NCBI GenBank assembly: GCA_052161885.1
Contig: CP197396.1
Span: 4,836,001-4,900,000, forward strand
Reading direction: 5' to 3'
Source of the DNA: QKTW01 sp052161885
GTDB taxonomy: Bacteria; Bacteroidota; Bacteroidia; Chitinophagales; Chitinophagaceae
Length of the DNA stretch: 64,000 bases
Shown here: piece by piece, positions 7,435 through 16,664 of the stretch
Position numbering within the stretch: position 1 is the stretch's first letter
How the letters are laid out: each line of letters begins with the position of its first letter
Program-made: the position numbers and the translations under genes
Notes under the pieces: generated by a model
Told to the model about the DNA's origin: nothing
What the model saw: the letters and a program-made list of their open reading frames with translations, nothing else
The model's database searches: none

Positions 7435-8895
7435 ATGCATACCCTTACCTTTATCATTGTGAGACAGCAAATTAGCCTTATATTATTTTTTATATGCCTT
7501 ACTATTAACGGACGCTCCCAGCAAACGGAGCTATTATACAAAAACATTACCCAGGAAGATGGGTTACCCAGTAATGAAACTTATTATGTTTTCCGCGACA
7601 GTAAAAACTACTTGTGGATAGCAACGGACAAAGGAGTGGTGCGTTATAATGGCAGCAAGATGCAGTATATAGAGCTGCCGGATAATGTAGTGTTCAAAAT
7701 AAAAGAAGACAGCAAAGGGCGGATCTGGTTTTTTTCCTTCTCCGGTAAGCTTGCTTATTTTTTCAATGAGCGGGTTTATCCTTACTTGTACAATGACCGG
7801 ATAACCCGGCAAATAAAAAGTATACTGATCAATGATGCTTATGTAGACAGCACAGGGAATATATGGATAACAGCCGACTTTAGTAACTATAAAATTTCCC
7901 CGGAAGGGAACATTGATATTTTTCCTTATTCAAATAGTGTTATCAGAGATACCTGTACTTTTTTAATAAAAGATATAAGTCAATCTAATGTATTTGCGTG
8001 GAAAACAGCCGTCGGTTGCTTTATGCATGCCCATTTGTCTATAAAACGTATTGTCCGGAACGATACCGCAACCTATTGTGTGTCACAGGTGTTTGACCCA
8101 TTTGGCAGTGCCCTCTATGGGTCTGTAAAAGATAATAATGGTTATGTTTACCTCTTTATGAACCGCTTTATTGTCAGGCTCAGCAAAGATGGCACTTATA
8201 TAAAACAGCAATTACCTGCTGATATATTATGCTTGTTTGTAACAGCAGAAGGAAACATAATGGTCGGCACAAAAAAGCTGGGAGCCTTTCTGTTAGACCC
8301 TCAGCTAAAAATCAGGAGAGATATTACAATACTGAAGAATGTATCTGTGTCCTGTATTGCGGCTGACAATGAAAACGGAACCTGGTTTACAACACTGGAG
8401 AATGGGGTGTATTATGTCAAAAACAATAACATTCAATACATAACCGGCTATGAAGGTGCAGCAGCGCCCGTTTCCCGGTTGTATAATTTCCGGGACAGTG
8501 TATTGCTGTTTGCAAATTCCAACGGTATATATACGCTTAAGCAACAGGTGCAATTACTGTTCCGGCAAAAAAACGAGAATATCACAGACCTGCTTATTCA
8601 TAATCGTACAATATATCTGGCCGGCAATCACATCCTGAAAGGCAGGTTAATCTTCCAGTATACAAAATTTCACAAATTAAACCTGGAAGCACGGATACTA
8701 TTGGGCAGCTCGGGTGAAATAATTATATCGGACAGCGATTGCTTATTTTTCAGTTCATTAAACATCAATTACCTGTGCTATAAAGGCGGACAAATGAAAT
8801 GTTATGAAGGACTACGGTTATTTAACCCTTTAGGCTTTTTAAGGACATGCAGAACAGGATATGGATGGGTGTTATTGACGGGCTCTATAGATTAA
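7435..8895 (+). CDS. Propeller-type sensor histidine kinase, N-terminal part (frameshifted)
   Basis: Signal peptide (..ISLILFFICLTINGRSQQ) followed by two-component-regulator propeller repeats, the typical start being 'ITQEDGLPSNETYYVFRDSK' then 'LWIATDKGVVRYNG'. The frame ends at 8895 in the middle of a propeller blade, and the same protein resumes in another frame at 8841. One extra T in the TTTTT run at 8836-8840 would join them as ..LGFFKDMQNRIWMGV.. and give about 992 residues, normal for this kinase class. I chose ATG 7435 as start; an in-frame TTG at 7423 is possible. It is divergent from the peptide operon. Confidence 0.85.
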   Translation: MHTLTFIIVRQQISLILFFICLTINGRSQQTELLYKNITQEDGLPSNETYYVFRDSKNYLWIATDKGVVRYNGSKMQYIELPDNVVFKIKEDSKGRIWFFSFSGKLAYFFNERVYPYLYNDRITRQIKSILINDAYVDSTGNIWITADFSNYKISPEGNIDIFPYSNSVIRDTCTFLIKDISQSNVFAWKTAVGCFMHAHLSIKRIVRNDTATYCVSQVFDPFGSALYGSVKDNNGYVYLFMNRFIVRLSKDGTYIKQQLPADILCLFVTAEGNIMVGTKKLGAFLLDPQLKIRRDITILKNVSVSCIAADNENGTWFTTLENGVYYVKNNNIQYITGYEGAAAPVSRLYNFRDSVLLFANSNGIYTLKQQVQLLFRQKNENITDLLIHNRTIYLAGNHILKGRLIFQYTKFHKLNLEARILLGSSGEIIISDSDCLFFSSLNINYLCYKGGQMKCYEGLRLFNPLGFLRTCRTGYGWVLLTGSID

Positions 8896-10412
8896 GTGAC
8901 CACCAGGATACAGTACTACCTTTTATGCCTTCGTCTTCTTTTTTTAAGACCGGAGTTAATTGCATTCGTCAGATGTATAATGGTATACATGTCGTCGGTA
9001 CCCGTTTTGGCGGCATTGTTATCATGAAAGATGCCAATCATGTCACTCAAATTACTGCAGAAAACGGATTACTCAGCAATTCTATTAAATATTTACTGCC
9101 TGTAAAAAACCGGCTGTGGGCTGTGACCAGCAAAGGTATTTCTGTAATCAACTTTACATCTTTTGCCCCGTTGCAATACACGATTACCAACATAGGCAAG
9201 AACGAGGGTTTCTACAATATGGTCATTTACCAGATTGCAGCGTATAAAGGCTGCATCTATGCCGCTACAAGCCGCGGTATGTATATTATTGATAACCCTG
9301 AAAAATTTCTGGATAAGTACCCGCAGCCAATTCCTCTGTACATCAGTAACATAAATTATTACAAAGGCGATACGATCAACCTTGATAAAATAAAAATTCC
9401 CTTTAACAACAGTCGTGTTGTCATACAGATCAGCGCTGTATGCTTTAATTCGGCAGAAGATGTAAAATATTATTACCGGATCAACAAAGCGGAGACTGCC
9501 TGGCGCAGTATAACCGGGAATGAATTATTACTGGAAAAATTGCCGCCCGGCGATTACATGGTAGAAATAATGGCTGCTATACCGAACCAGGGACGCTTCT
9601 CAGAAATTAAACACCTGGAAATTATTATAGAAAAGCCCTGGTGGCAGAACAACTGGCTGCGGCTGGGTGCTGTGCTTCTGTGCTCAACGATCATCGTTAT
9701 TATTTATAAAAAAAGGATCCGGAAAATAAAAAAATCCGAAGAACAGAAAACTGCCTTAAACGCAAAACTCGCAGAACTGAAACAGACATCATTGCGCGCG
9801 CAGATGAACCCTCATTTTATTTTTAATTGCCTTACCTCTATTCAGCAGTTAATAGTGACCGGTAATGCGGAGGATGCAAATGATTATCTCGTAAGATTTT
9901 CCAGGCTTATCCGCAAAACGCTGGAACTGTCTGCCTTTTCCTTTATAAGCATAGCTGATGAAAAAGAATACCTCACCGAATATATCATCTTAGAGCAGTT
10001 AAGATTACCCGGCCAGTTTGATTATGAATTTCTGATCGATCCATCTATTGACGAGCGGCGTACCGAAATACCGAATATGATGCTGCAGCCGATTATTGAA
10101 AACAGCATACGTCACGGCATTAAACATCTTGAAACCAGGAAAGGCCGGATCACTGTTGCTTTGCAGAAGAACGGAGATTTTATCTGCTGTATTATTACAG
10201 ATAACGGGATAGGAAGAAATCCATATGATAAAAAGGATTTTACCGAACACAGAAGCTACGGCATGAAGATTGTTTATGAACGATTAGAAAACATTGAAGA
10301 ACTAAAAAATATCAAAGATTCTCTGATTGAAATAAAAGACCTGAAAGATAATAACGGGATAACCGGAACAGAAGTAACATTTAAATTTCCCTACAAAATG
10401 AAAGCGCTATGA
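8847..10412 (+). CDS. Propeller-type sensor histidine kinase, C-terminal part (LytS-type kinase)
   Basis: Continues the propeller ('NRIWMGVIDGLYRLS'), then a Y_Y_Y domain (about 9400-9630), one transmembrane helix ('LGAVLLCSTIIVIIYKK') and a His_kinase/HATPase pair. The phosphorylated His lies in 'QMNPHFIFNCLTSIQQ' and the ATP-binding N-box is 'NSIRHGIKH'. The propeller would be periplasmic and the kinase cytoplasmic. The ATG at 8847 is internal to the real gene, so this is not a separate protein unless the frameshift is genuine. The stop overlaps the start of the response regulator in an ATGA, showing translational coupling. Confidence 0.88.
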   Translation: MQNRIWMGVIDGLYRLSDHQDTVLPFMPSSSFFKTGVNCIRQMYNGIHVVGTRFGGIVIMKDANHVTQITAENGLLSNSIKYLLPVKNRLWAVTSKGISVINFTSFAPLQYTITNIGKNEGFYNMVIYQIAAYKGCIYAATSRGMYIIDNPEKFLDKYPQPIPLYISNINYYKGDTINLDKIKIPFNNSRVVIQISAVCFNSAEDVKYYYRINKAETAWRSITGNELLLEKLPPGDYMVEIMAAIPNQGRFSEIKHLEIIIEKPWWQNNWLRLGAVLLCSTIIVIIYKKRIRKIKKSEEQKTALNAKLAELKQTSLRAQMNPHFIFNCLTSIQQLIVTGNAEDANDYLVRFSRLIRKTLELSAFSFISIADEKEYLTEYIILEQLRLPGQFDYEFLIDPSIDERRTEIPNMMLQPIIENSIRHGIKHLETRKGRITVALQKNGDFICCIITDNGIGRNPYDKKDFTEHRSYGMKIVYERLENIEELKNIKDSLIEIKDLKDNNGITGTEVTFKFPYKMKAL

Positions 10413-11155
10413 TAACAGCAGTGATTATTGAAGATGAACAGAGGAACATCCAGCTTTTAAAAAAGATAACAGGAGCGTATTGTACTGGTTTAGTGACCCT
10501 GCTGGGTCATGCACAAAGTATTAATGACGCTGTAGCACTTATAAAATGTACGGCCCCGGAGCTGGTATATTTGGATATAGAAATTAACCAGGGCAATGCT
10601 TTTGAACTGCTGGACAAAATCGGGAATATTAATTTCCAGGTAATTTTTATTACAGCTTTTAACGAATATGCGGTAAAGGCATTCCGGTATAATGCAGTAG
10701 ACTATCTGTTGAAACCAATCAACATTGCTGAGTTCAGAGAAGCTACGGAAAAAGCAATAAAAAGGAAGGATGCGGGAGAGAATAACAGCCATATCCTGGA
10801 GGCAATAAAACAGTTGAAAGTAACTTTTGGCACCAGTAAGATCGGGTTGCCGGTTTTGGACGGAGTTATCTTTATTGATATCGGCGAAATTGTGAAAGCA
10901 GAAGCCTGCGGCAGCTACAGCCAGATATATCTTAGTAATGGAGAAAAAATGACTGTTACCAAAAATCTGAAAGAGATTGAGCTCCTCTTGCCCGAAACCT
11001 CCTTTTTAAGAGCACATAATTCATGGATCGTAAATACTAAGTACCTGCGTAAATACTATCGCGGAAAAAATGGTTACATGGAAATGGTCGATGGGAGTAT
11101 AGTGCCGGTTTCATTGAGGAAAAAAAGGAGTTTCCTGGATTTTTTTAATGAATAG
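10409..11155 (+). CDS. LytTR-family response regulator
   Basis: 248 residues: a receiver domain with acidic pocket E8-D9-E10 and phosphorylation site Asp56 in 'LVYLDIEIN', the switch region 'ITAFNEYAVKAF' and 'YLLKPI', then a LytTR DNA-binding domain ('VKAEACGSYSQIYLSNG', 'FLRAHNSWIVNTKYLRKY'). It is translationally coupled to the kinase and should be its partner. The pair sits between the peptide genes and the exporter genes, so control of peptide production or export is the natural guess. Its target sites were not identified. Confidence 0.95.
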   Translation: MITAVIIEDEQRNIQLLKKITGAYCTGLVTLLGHAQSINDAVALIKCTAPELVYLDIEINQGNAFELLDKIGNINFQVIFITAFNEYAVKAFRYNAVDYLLKPINIAEFREATEKAIKRKDAGENNSHILEAIKQLKVTFGTSKIGLPVLDGVIFIDIGEIVKAEACGSYSQIYLSNGEKMTVTKNLKEIELLLPETSFLRAHNSWIVNTKYLRKYYRGKNGYMEMVDGSIVPVSLRKKRSFLDFFNE

Positions 11156-11321
11156 ATTCAGCCAAATGTAGCATGTTACTTTCTGTTATGTCTGTCCGAT
11201 ATAAAAAGAGTAACTTATTGTTATGAGGTCTAACAATACTTTTGCTGAATAGCTTTAATTTAATTTTCAAACAGAATATATCCGAAACTACTACAATTGC
11301 CGCAGAAAAGTGATGATTGAA

Positions 11322-12635
11322 TTATCTGCTCATGCTTTTGACAATGTTGTAGTAAAATCGTTGCAATAAACGCATGTCTTTGGTTACAATATCAGCTTGT
11401 GCGATTAATCCTTCACGATAAGGAATTGTTTTTTTATGATTAGTATTTAATCCATTGGGCAGGCTTATGCGTGCGATATATCCACTGTCGGAAGGAATAG
11501 GAGAAATATAGTCGATAATGCCCTCTACATTACCGTATTCCTGCCACTGGTAAGAAGGAAATTTAAGTAATACTTTCTGCCCCGGCGATACTTTTCCGAA
11601 GTTGGATTGCGGGATAGCAAGCTGCATGTAATAACTGCTGTTGGGTGGTGTTACATAGGCCAGTGTCTGGTTGTTCTGCAGCTGCTGATTTTCCTGCAGG
11701 AAACTGGTGAATGTCACCTTTCCTGTTACCGGGGCCGTGAGCAGGTATTTTTTCTTCCAGTCCTCTGCCTGGCTTTTCATGTTGTTGAGTGCTTCCTGGA
11801 AGGTTATTTTTTGTGAAGCGATCTGGTTGTCCAGTTCCAGTATTTCTTTCTGTTTATCGTTTTGCTGTGCTTCGTTGTTTATGCTGGCTGTTTGTATCTG
11901 TGGCAGCGAAAGTTTTTTGCCTATCAGCTGGCTGCTTATCTCGCGGTATTCCTGCTGAGAGATTACTTTATCTTTTACCAGTTTTTCATTGGCATCGTAA
12001 GTGCTTTTGCTCAAAGACAGATCCTGGCGATACAGGTTTTCCTGTTGTGAAAGAATATTACGTGCTGCCTGCAGTCGCGCAATGTCTCCCTGCAGCATAG
12101 CTCTTTTACGAATGAAAAGCCCGTTGCTGGTATAATTCCGGAACTGGACATAGGCTTGTACAAATGTCTGGTAGGCCTGCTGTATTTCGCCAAGACGGGT
12201 GTAATTGTTATCGGACAATGTCGCCAGCCGGGTATAATCATTTTGATCAAGCAGCCGGGCTGAAGTGTCCAGGTTACTGCTTAGTCTGAGTACTTCTGCG
12301 GCATCTGCAACGCTTTCCAGGCTGCCTATGATATCCCCTTCATGTACCTGGGCGCCGTCTGCAACGCTGAGATGCACAAGTTTGCCTGAAGTTCGGACTA
12401 CTACGGGTTTTGGCGCATTGATCGTAGTAAGCTTTGCAGGAGCATTTACGGTGTCGGGGTAGCGTATAAACCATGTACAGCCGAGCAGCAATAGCAAAAT
12501 GGCAAGTATTATTACCGTACCGTGCCGTACTATAAAGCCGGGATTCGCAGATACAATTTCCTGTACGGAGGAAGACGTTAGCGGTTTTGGCTCCTGTACG
12601 GAGTCTTCTGTATACATATCCTCAATGTGTGGCAT
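11322..12635 (-). CDS. HlyD-family secretion adaptor (periplasmic adaptor subunit)
   Basis: 437 residues: a short cytoplasmic tail, one transmembrane helix near residues 38-57 ('ILAILLLLLGCTWFIRYP'), a biotinyl-lipoyl-like half-motif ('VVRTSGKLVHLSVADGAQV'), a long coiled coil (about residues 100-290) and the C-terminal beta domain ('LLTAPVTGKVTF', 'PGQKVLLKFPSY'). It bridges an inner-membrane exporter to the outer membrane. It starts 6 nt after the exporter stop codon and is certainly in its operon. No TolC-like partner is in the window, so an outer-membrane channel must come from elsewhere. Confidence 0.93.
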   Translation of the reverse strand: MPHIEDMYTEDSVQEPKPLTSSSVQEIVSANPGFIVRHGTVIILAILLLLLGCTWFIRYPDTVNAPAKLTTINAPKPVVVRTSGKLVHLSVADGAQVHEGDIIGSLESVADAAEVLRLSSNLDTSARLLDQNDYTRLATLSDNNYTRLGEIQQAYQTFVQAYVQFRNYTSNGLFIRKRAMLQGDIARLQAARNILSQQENLYRQDLSLSKSTYDANEKLVKDKVISQQEYREISSQLIGKKLSLPQIQTASINNEAQQNDKQKEILELDNQIASQKITFQEALNNMKSQAEDWKKKYLLTAPVTGKVTFTSFLQENQQLQNNQTLAYVTPPNSSYYMQLAIPQSNFGKVSPGQKVLLKFPSYQWQEYGNVEGIIDYISPIPSDSGYIARISLPNGLNTNHKKTIPYREGLIAQADIVTKDMRLLQRFYYNIVKSMSR

Positions 12636-12641
12636 AGCAGA

Positions 12642-14930
12642 TCAGTTTCCCAGTTCCAGCTGGTTTTTTACGAGTTCATAATAGTATCCCTTTTTATGGG
12701 ACAGTTGTTCATGCGTGCCTTCCTCCACAATTTCGCCCTGATGCAGCACCACTATCTTATCTGCATTTTTCACCGTGCTGAGGCGATGCGCCACTATGAT
12801 CACAGTTTTGCCTTTGAAAAACCTCTCGAGGTTTTCCATGATCACTTTTTCATTATTGGCGTCAAGTGCATTTGTTGCTTCATCAAAAAATATATAATCC
12901 GGGTTTTTGTATACAGCCCTGGCGATAAGTATACGCTGGCGCTGTCCCTGGCTGATGCCGTTACCCTCTATTCCTATTTTGGTATTAAAGCCCAGTGGCA
13001 GGGATTCTATAAAAGGAAGGATATTGGCAATTCTACATGCATACATCAGCAACTGCCGGTTTGGGCTCGCTTCTCCTACTGCGATGTTATTCAGTATGGT
13101 GTCATTGAATATGTAGCCGTCCTGCATAACGCTGCCGCAGTGGTCGCGCCAGAACGATGGACTTACGTATTGCAGGTTGGTGCCGGAAGACTCGTCTGTA
13201 GTACCGTTACCGGAGTGGATGATCCCGGCGTCGAGAAGTGGTATTTCGTCCGGAAAAACATGGTAAGGGGAAAGTCTTGTATTGCCAATGGTAATGTTGC
13301 CGGTGTAGTTGTCGTAGAACCGGAGCAGGAGCTTTAGCAGGGTGGTTTTTCCGCTGCCGCTCATACCTACTATGGCGGTTATTTTCTTTTCCTCTATTTC
13401 AAGGTTCATGTTCTTCAGCACAGGCTCATTTCCTGCGCCGTTGTAGGTAAAGGACAGCTTTTGTATGGTAATATTCCTGCTTGCAGGTAGTTCGTTATTA
13501 AAAATTTTGTCCTGTGGTTCTTCGTCTGCTACTTCATAAATTTCATTGAGCCTTTCCAGTGCGATTTTTGCATCCTGCAGATTTTGAGAAAAACCGATCA
13601 GCTGTTCTACGGGACTGTTAAGCTGGCCTATAATATATTGTATGGCCAGCATGGAGCCTAGTGTCAGTTGTCCGTCCAGCACCAGTTTGGCAACCAGAAA
13701 AGTGATCAGTATATTTTTACCTTCATTCAGAAACATAGCGCCGGCCTGCTGGTACTGGCTCAGGGAAAGGTTTTTGAAGTTGAGCCGGAACAATTGTGCC
13801 TGTATGTGCTCCCAGTCCCAGCGAAAAAACTGTTCTGCATTATTGAGCTTTATTTCCTGCATGCCGTGTATCAGCTGCATGGTTGCGGTATTCTCCCTGC
13901 TGGCAATGGTAAAACGTTTGTAATTAAGTTCACGGCGGTAGCGGAGAAAGACGCGGACCCATATAAAATACAGTATGCTCCCTATCGTAAATATGCCAAA
14001 AACGGGAATGCTGTAAATAAGCAGCACAATGGAAAATATAACCAGATTAATAACAGAAAATAACACCGAAAGACTGCTGCCGGTAAGGAAGTTTTCAATC
14101 TGATGCTGATCCTGCAGCCGTTGTTGTATATCGCCCGTAAGCTTGGTATCGAAGTAGGAGAGGGGCAACTTCATCAGTTTGTACCAGAAGCCGGTGAGTA
14201 ACGAAATATTAATGCGTGTGCTGATAAAAAGCAGCAATCTACTGCGTATAAATTCAATAAATGTACGGGCAAAAAACAGCATGAATTGTGCTGCGAGTAT
14301 AATATAAATAAACTGCAGGTTGTGGGTATTGATGCCTGTATCTACAATGCTTTGTGTGAGAAAAGGAAATATCAGCTGCAGCAGGCTGCCGGTCAGCAGA
14401 CCGAGAAATACCTGGAAGAAGAATTTTTTGTGCTGCCTGAGATGGAAGGCCAGTGTGCCCCATGAAACCTTCCGGTCGTGGTCGCCATCCTGCGCGTAGA
14501 ATTCCTCAGTTGGCTCCAGCAGTAATACGATGCCTTCATTGTTATCGCTCAGCCAATTTTTCATAAAGGTTTCCCTGTCAACCTTTATGAGCCCTTGCCC
14601 GGGATCTGCAACCAATATTTTACCACGTTTATTTTTACCGTTATAGTTCTGCGGAGGTAATACTACAAAATGGTTCTGGCCCCAGTGGAGTATGCAAGGC
14701 AGTAAAGCATCAGCGTCCAGTTGAGCAAATGTGATCTTAGAGCCGAGTGTTTTGAAGCCTATTTTTTCAGCGGCTTCACTGATGCCAAGCAGTGATACAC
14801 CTTCACGGCTTATATGTGCGTTTTCACGGAGCTTATTAATGCTGATGTCTTTTCCATAGTGTTTGGCTATCATGCGCAGGCAGGTAGGGCCGCAGTCCAT
14901 AGCGTCGTGTTGGCGGTAAAACGGAAACAT
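12642..14930 (-). CDS. Peptidase-containing (C39) ABC exporter for double-glycine peptides
   Basis: 762 residues. The C39 protease at the N-terminus has Cys13 in 'MDCGPTCL', His87 in 'NHFVV' and Asp109 in 'VADPGQG', all intact. Six membrane helices follow (about 165-430). The nucleotide-binding domain has Walker A 'GMSGSGKTTLL', the signature 'ISQGQRQRILIARA' and Walker B 'YIFFDEATNALD', with His switch 'VAHRLST'. Such transporters cut the leader after Gly-Gly while exporting the peptide. The two GG-leader peptides at 5067 and 5318 are the obvious substrates (inference from proximity and leader type). Confidence 0.96.
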   Translation of the reverse strand: MFPFYRQHDAMDCGPTCLRMIAKHYGKDISINKLRENAHISREGVSLLGISEAAEKIGFKTLGSKITFAQLDADALLPCILHWGQNHFVVLPPQNYNGKNKRGKILVADPGQGLIKVDRETFMKNWLSDNNEGIVLLLEPTEEFYAQDGDHDRKVSWGTLAFHLRQHKKFFFQVFLGLLTGSLLQLIFPFLTQSIVDTGINTHNLQFIYIILAAQFMLFFARTFIEFIRSRLLLFISTRINISLLTGFWYKLMKLPLSYFDTKLTGDIQQRLQDQHQIENFLTGSSLSVLFSVINLVIFSIVLLIYSIPVFGIFTIGSILYFIWVRVFLRYRRELNYKRFTIASRENTATMQLIHGMQEIKLNNAEQFFRWDWEHIQAQLFRLNFKNLSLSQYQQAGAMFLNEGKNILITFLVAKLVLDGQLTLGSMLAIQYIIGQLNSPVEQLIGFSQNLQDAKIALERLNEIYEVADEEPQDKIFNNELPASRNITIQKLSFTYNGAGNEPVLKNMNLEIEEKKITAIVGMSGSGKTTLLKLLLRFYDNYTGNITIGNTRLSPYHVFPDEIPLLDAGIIHSGNGTTDESSGTNLQYVSPSFWRDHCGSVMQDGYIFNDTILNNIAVGEASPNRQLLMYACRIANILPFIESLPLGFNTKIGIEGNGISQGQRQRILIARAVYKNPDYIFFDEATNALDANNEKVIMENLERFFKGKTVIIVAHRLSTVKNADKIVVLHQGEIVEEGTHEQLSHKKGYYYELVKNQLELGN

Positions 14931-15309
14931 AGCTTTGATTCAAAGGGGTTTAAATAATCTGTTTTTTTATCTGGCGTAAAAGTTAAGGGTAAATTTTTTG
15001 ATATACTATGCGTTTTCGTTATGTGTCAGCTTTTTATTTTCATGCTTTTGGGCTACACCGCTGAAAGTTCTGTTTTTTGCATAACTGCAAGCTGGCAGGT
15101 TATAGCTAACTATAGAAAGGCGTGTTTACAGGTTAGCGGTCATTTCCCGTACCGTTATATCATGCAAAAAATAAAAGCGGAATGGCTATGCGTAAAAAGG
15201 ATATGGATCAGCAGCGAATGAGTATGCCGACATGTTAAAAGAAACGGATTGCTCTGGATGGTAAGCAGGGTGTGAAGCAGAAGGTATGCTTATAAAATTG
15301 GAAATCTTA

Positions 15310-15358
15310 AAAATAAAAAAGCCAGCCTGAGAACAGGCCAGCCCCTATAAACCCTATC
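15310..15358 (-). ncRNA. Candidate very short minus-strand transcript ending in a terminator
   Basis: Downstream of the promoter at 15364-15396, the minus strand reads a short leader and then GCTGGCCTG-TTCT-CAGGCTGGC (15342-15321), followed by a T-rich tract to 15310. The stem is 9 bp on the minus transcript only: two of its pairs are G-U wobbles that become C-A mismatches on the plus strand. This strand-specificity argues for a true minus-strand terminator. The product, about 48 nt, may be a small RNA or an attenuated leader of the exporter operon, whose first gene starts at 14930. Confidence 0.4.
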
Positions 15359-15363
15359 AATAG

Positions 15364-15396
15364 CAAAGGTAGTAGTTGGGGACAAAAAAACAATAG
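15364..15396 (-). promoter_or_regulatory. Bacteroidota-type promoter
   Basis: On the minus strand CTATTG (15396-15391) and TACCTTTG (15371-15364) are separated by 19 bases, fitting the Bacteroidota -33/-7 (TAnnTTTG) consensus. The predicted start is near 15358, just ahead of the hairpin. Confidence 0.55.
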
Positions 15397-15547
15397 CCGG
15401 TTTCAAAAAAAATGAAAAAAATGCCTGTGTTTAGACATGAATTTGCTGCAATGCCTGCCAGTAGCGGCTGTAACTATACCCAAAAAAATGTTAAAATCTG
15501 CTTTTCCGTTAAAAAACTGGTACACAGTTTTTGGTATAATGTAGGTT

Positions 15548-15555
15548 TATATTTG
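15548..15555 (+). promoter_or_regulatory. Possible -7 element of the YqjM-like gene
   Basis: TATATTTG fits TAnnTTTG and lies 18 bases before the GTG start. The upstream TTTTTG at 15528-15533 is only 14 bases away, so the -33 match is poor. Confidence 0.35.
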
Positions 15556-15573
15556 TAACGCAAAAAACAGATT

Positions 15574-16641
15574 GTGTCAGTATTATTTACACCCTTACAG
15601 ATCCGTGGCATCACATTCCGCAACCGGATTGCAGTATCTCCTATGTGCCAGTACAGTGCCCATGATGGTTTTGCAAATGACTGGCATGTAGTACACCTCG
15701 GCAGCCGTGCTGTCGGCGGCGCAGGTCTCGTTATTACAGAGGCTGCTGCTGTATTGCCTGAAGGAAGGATATCGCCGGAGGATCTCGGTATCTGGAAAGA
15801 TGAGCATATAGCCGGATTGCGCCGCATTACCGGCTTTATTCATGCCCAGGGGGCAATCGCAGGCATACAGCTTGCCCACGCGGGCAGGAAGGCCAGCGTA
15901 TATGCGCCGTGGAAGCCGCAGGGACAGGTGCCGGCAGGCGAGGGAGGGTGGAAGCCTGTAGCCCCGGTTCCGAAGCCATATTATGAAACGGACCAGGCTC
16001 CGGATGCTTTGGCAGAGGACGGAATACAATATATAGTAAAGGCTTTTGGCTCAGCAGCAAAGCGCGCACTGGAAGCGGGTTTTAAACTCATAGAGATACA
16101 TGCTGCACACGGTTATCTTATTCACCAGTTCCTTTCTCCACTGGTAAACAACCGCACGGATGACTATGGCGGCAACTTCGAAAACCGTATCCGTTTTCTT
16201 AATGAAATTATTGTGGAGATACGTACTGTATGGCCGGAAGATTATCCCTTATTTGTACGTATTTCGGCTACCGATTGGGTGGAGGGCGGATGGACCATAC
16301 AGGATTCTGTGGCACTGGCAAAGGTAATACAGCCGCTGGGTGCAGATCTTATGGATTGTTCTTCCGGTGCAATTATACCCAAAGTAAAAATTCCTGCTGG
16401 TCCTTTGTACCAGTTGCCTTTTGCTGCTACTGTGAAAAAGGAGTCTGGTATGATGACTGGTGCCGTGGGGATGATCACAACAGCTGAGGAATGCGAAGAT
16501 ATTGTTGCTTCGGGTAAAGCAGATATTGTTTTACTGGCACGTGAAATGCTGCGCGATCCTTATTTTCCGATGCACGCCGCGAAACAACTTGGCGTAGATT
16601 TTAAATGGCCCGATCAGTATGTGCGGGCAAAACCACTTTAA
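15574..16641 (+). CDS. YqjM-like NADH:flavin oxidoreductase (class III ene-reductase)
   Basis: 355 residues starting at GTG 15574, which aligns exactly with family N-termini ('MSVLFTPLQIRGITFRNRI'). Class III features are 'VSPMCQYSA', with the flavin-tuning Cys, 'ANDWHVVHLGSRAVGGAG', and the substrate-binding His pair in 'HAAHGYLIHQF', then 'NNRTDDYGG'. It is an FMN enzyme of the thermophilic-like ene-reductase group with roles in reducing enones or detoxifying electrophiles. It is distinct from the NemA-like enzyme at 908 (HGAN pair). The DUF488 gene follows on the same strand with a 23-nt gap. Confidence 0.95.
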   Translation: MSVLFTPLQIRGITFRNRIAVSPMCQYSAHDGFANDWHVVHLGSRAVGGAGLVITEAAAVLPEGRISPEDLGIWKDEHIAGLRRITGFIHAQGAIAGIQLAHAGRKASVYAPWKPQGQVPAGEGGWKPVAPVPKPYYETDQAPDALAEDGIQYIVKAFGSAAKRALEAGFKLIEIHAAHGYLIHQFLSPLVNNRTDDYGGNFENRIRFLNEIIVEIRTVWPEDYPLFVRISATDWVEGGWTIQDSVALAKVIQPLGADLMDCSSGAIIPKVKIPAGPLYQLPFAATVKKESGMMTGAVGMITTAEECEDIVASGKADIVLLAREMLRDPYFPMHAAKQLGVDFKWPDQYVRAKPL

Positions 16642-16664
16642 CAGGCGTTGAAAGCTGAAATGTG

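Larger units (their letters stand above)
14931..15573. other. Intergenic region upstream of the exporter and the YqjM-like gene
   Basis: About 640 bases with no convincing gene; a 66-codon plus-strand frame at 15021 lacks any protein character. It holds a complete minus-strand promoter with a hairpin just downstream (15310-15396) and a -7-like site before the YqjM-like gene. Confidence 0.6.

Noticed and set aside
12627..13337. 236-codon plus-strand frame opposite the exporter gene
   Set aside because: Lies wholly across the reverse strand of a well-supported ABC exporter; Cys/Arg/Val-rich shadow without protein character.
15021..15221. 66-codon plus-strand frame in the intergenic region
   Set aside because: No domain, no promoter match and no similarity to a leader or signal peptide.
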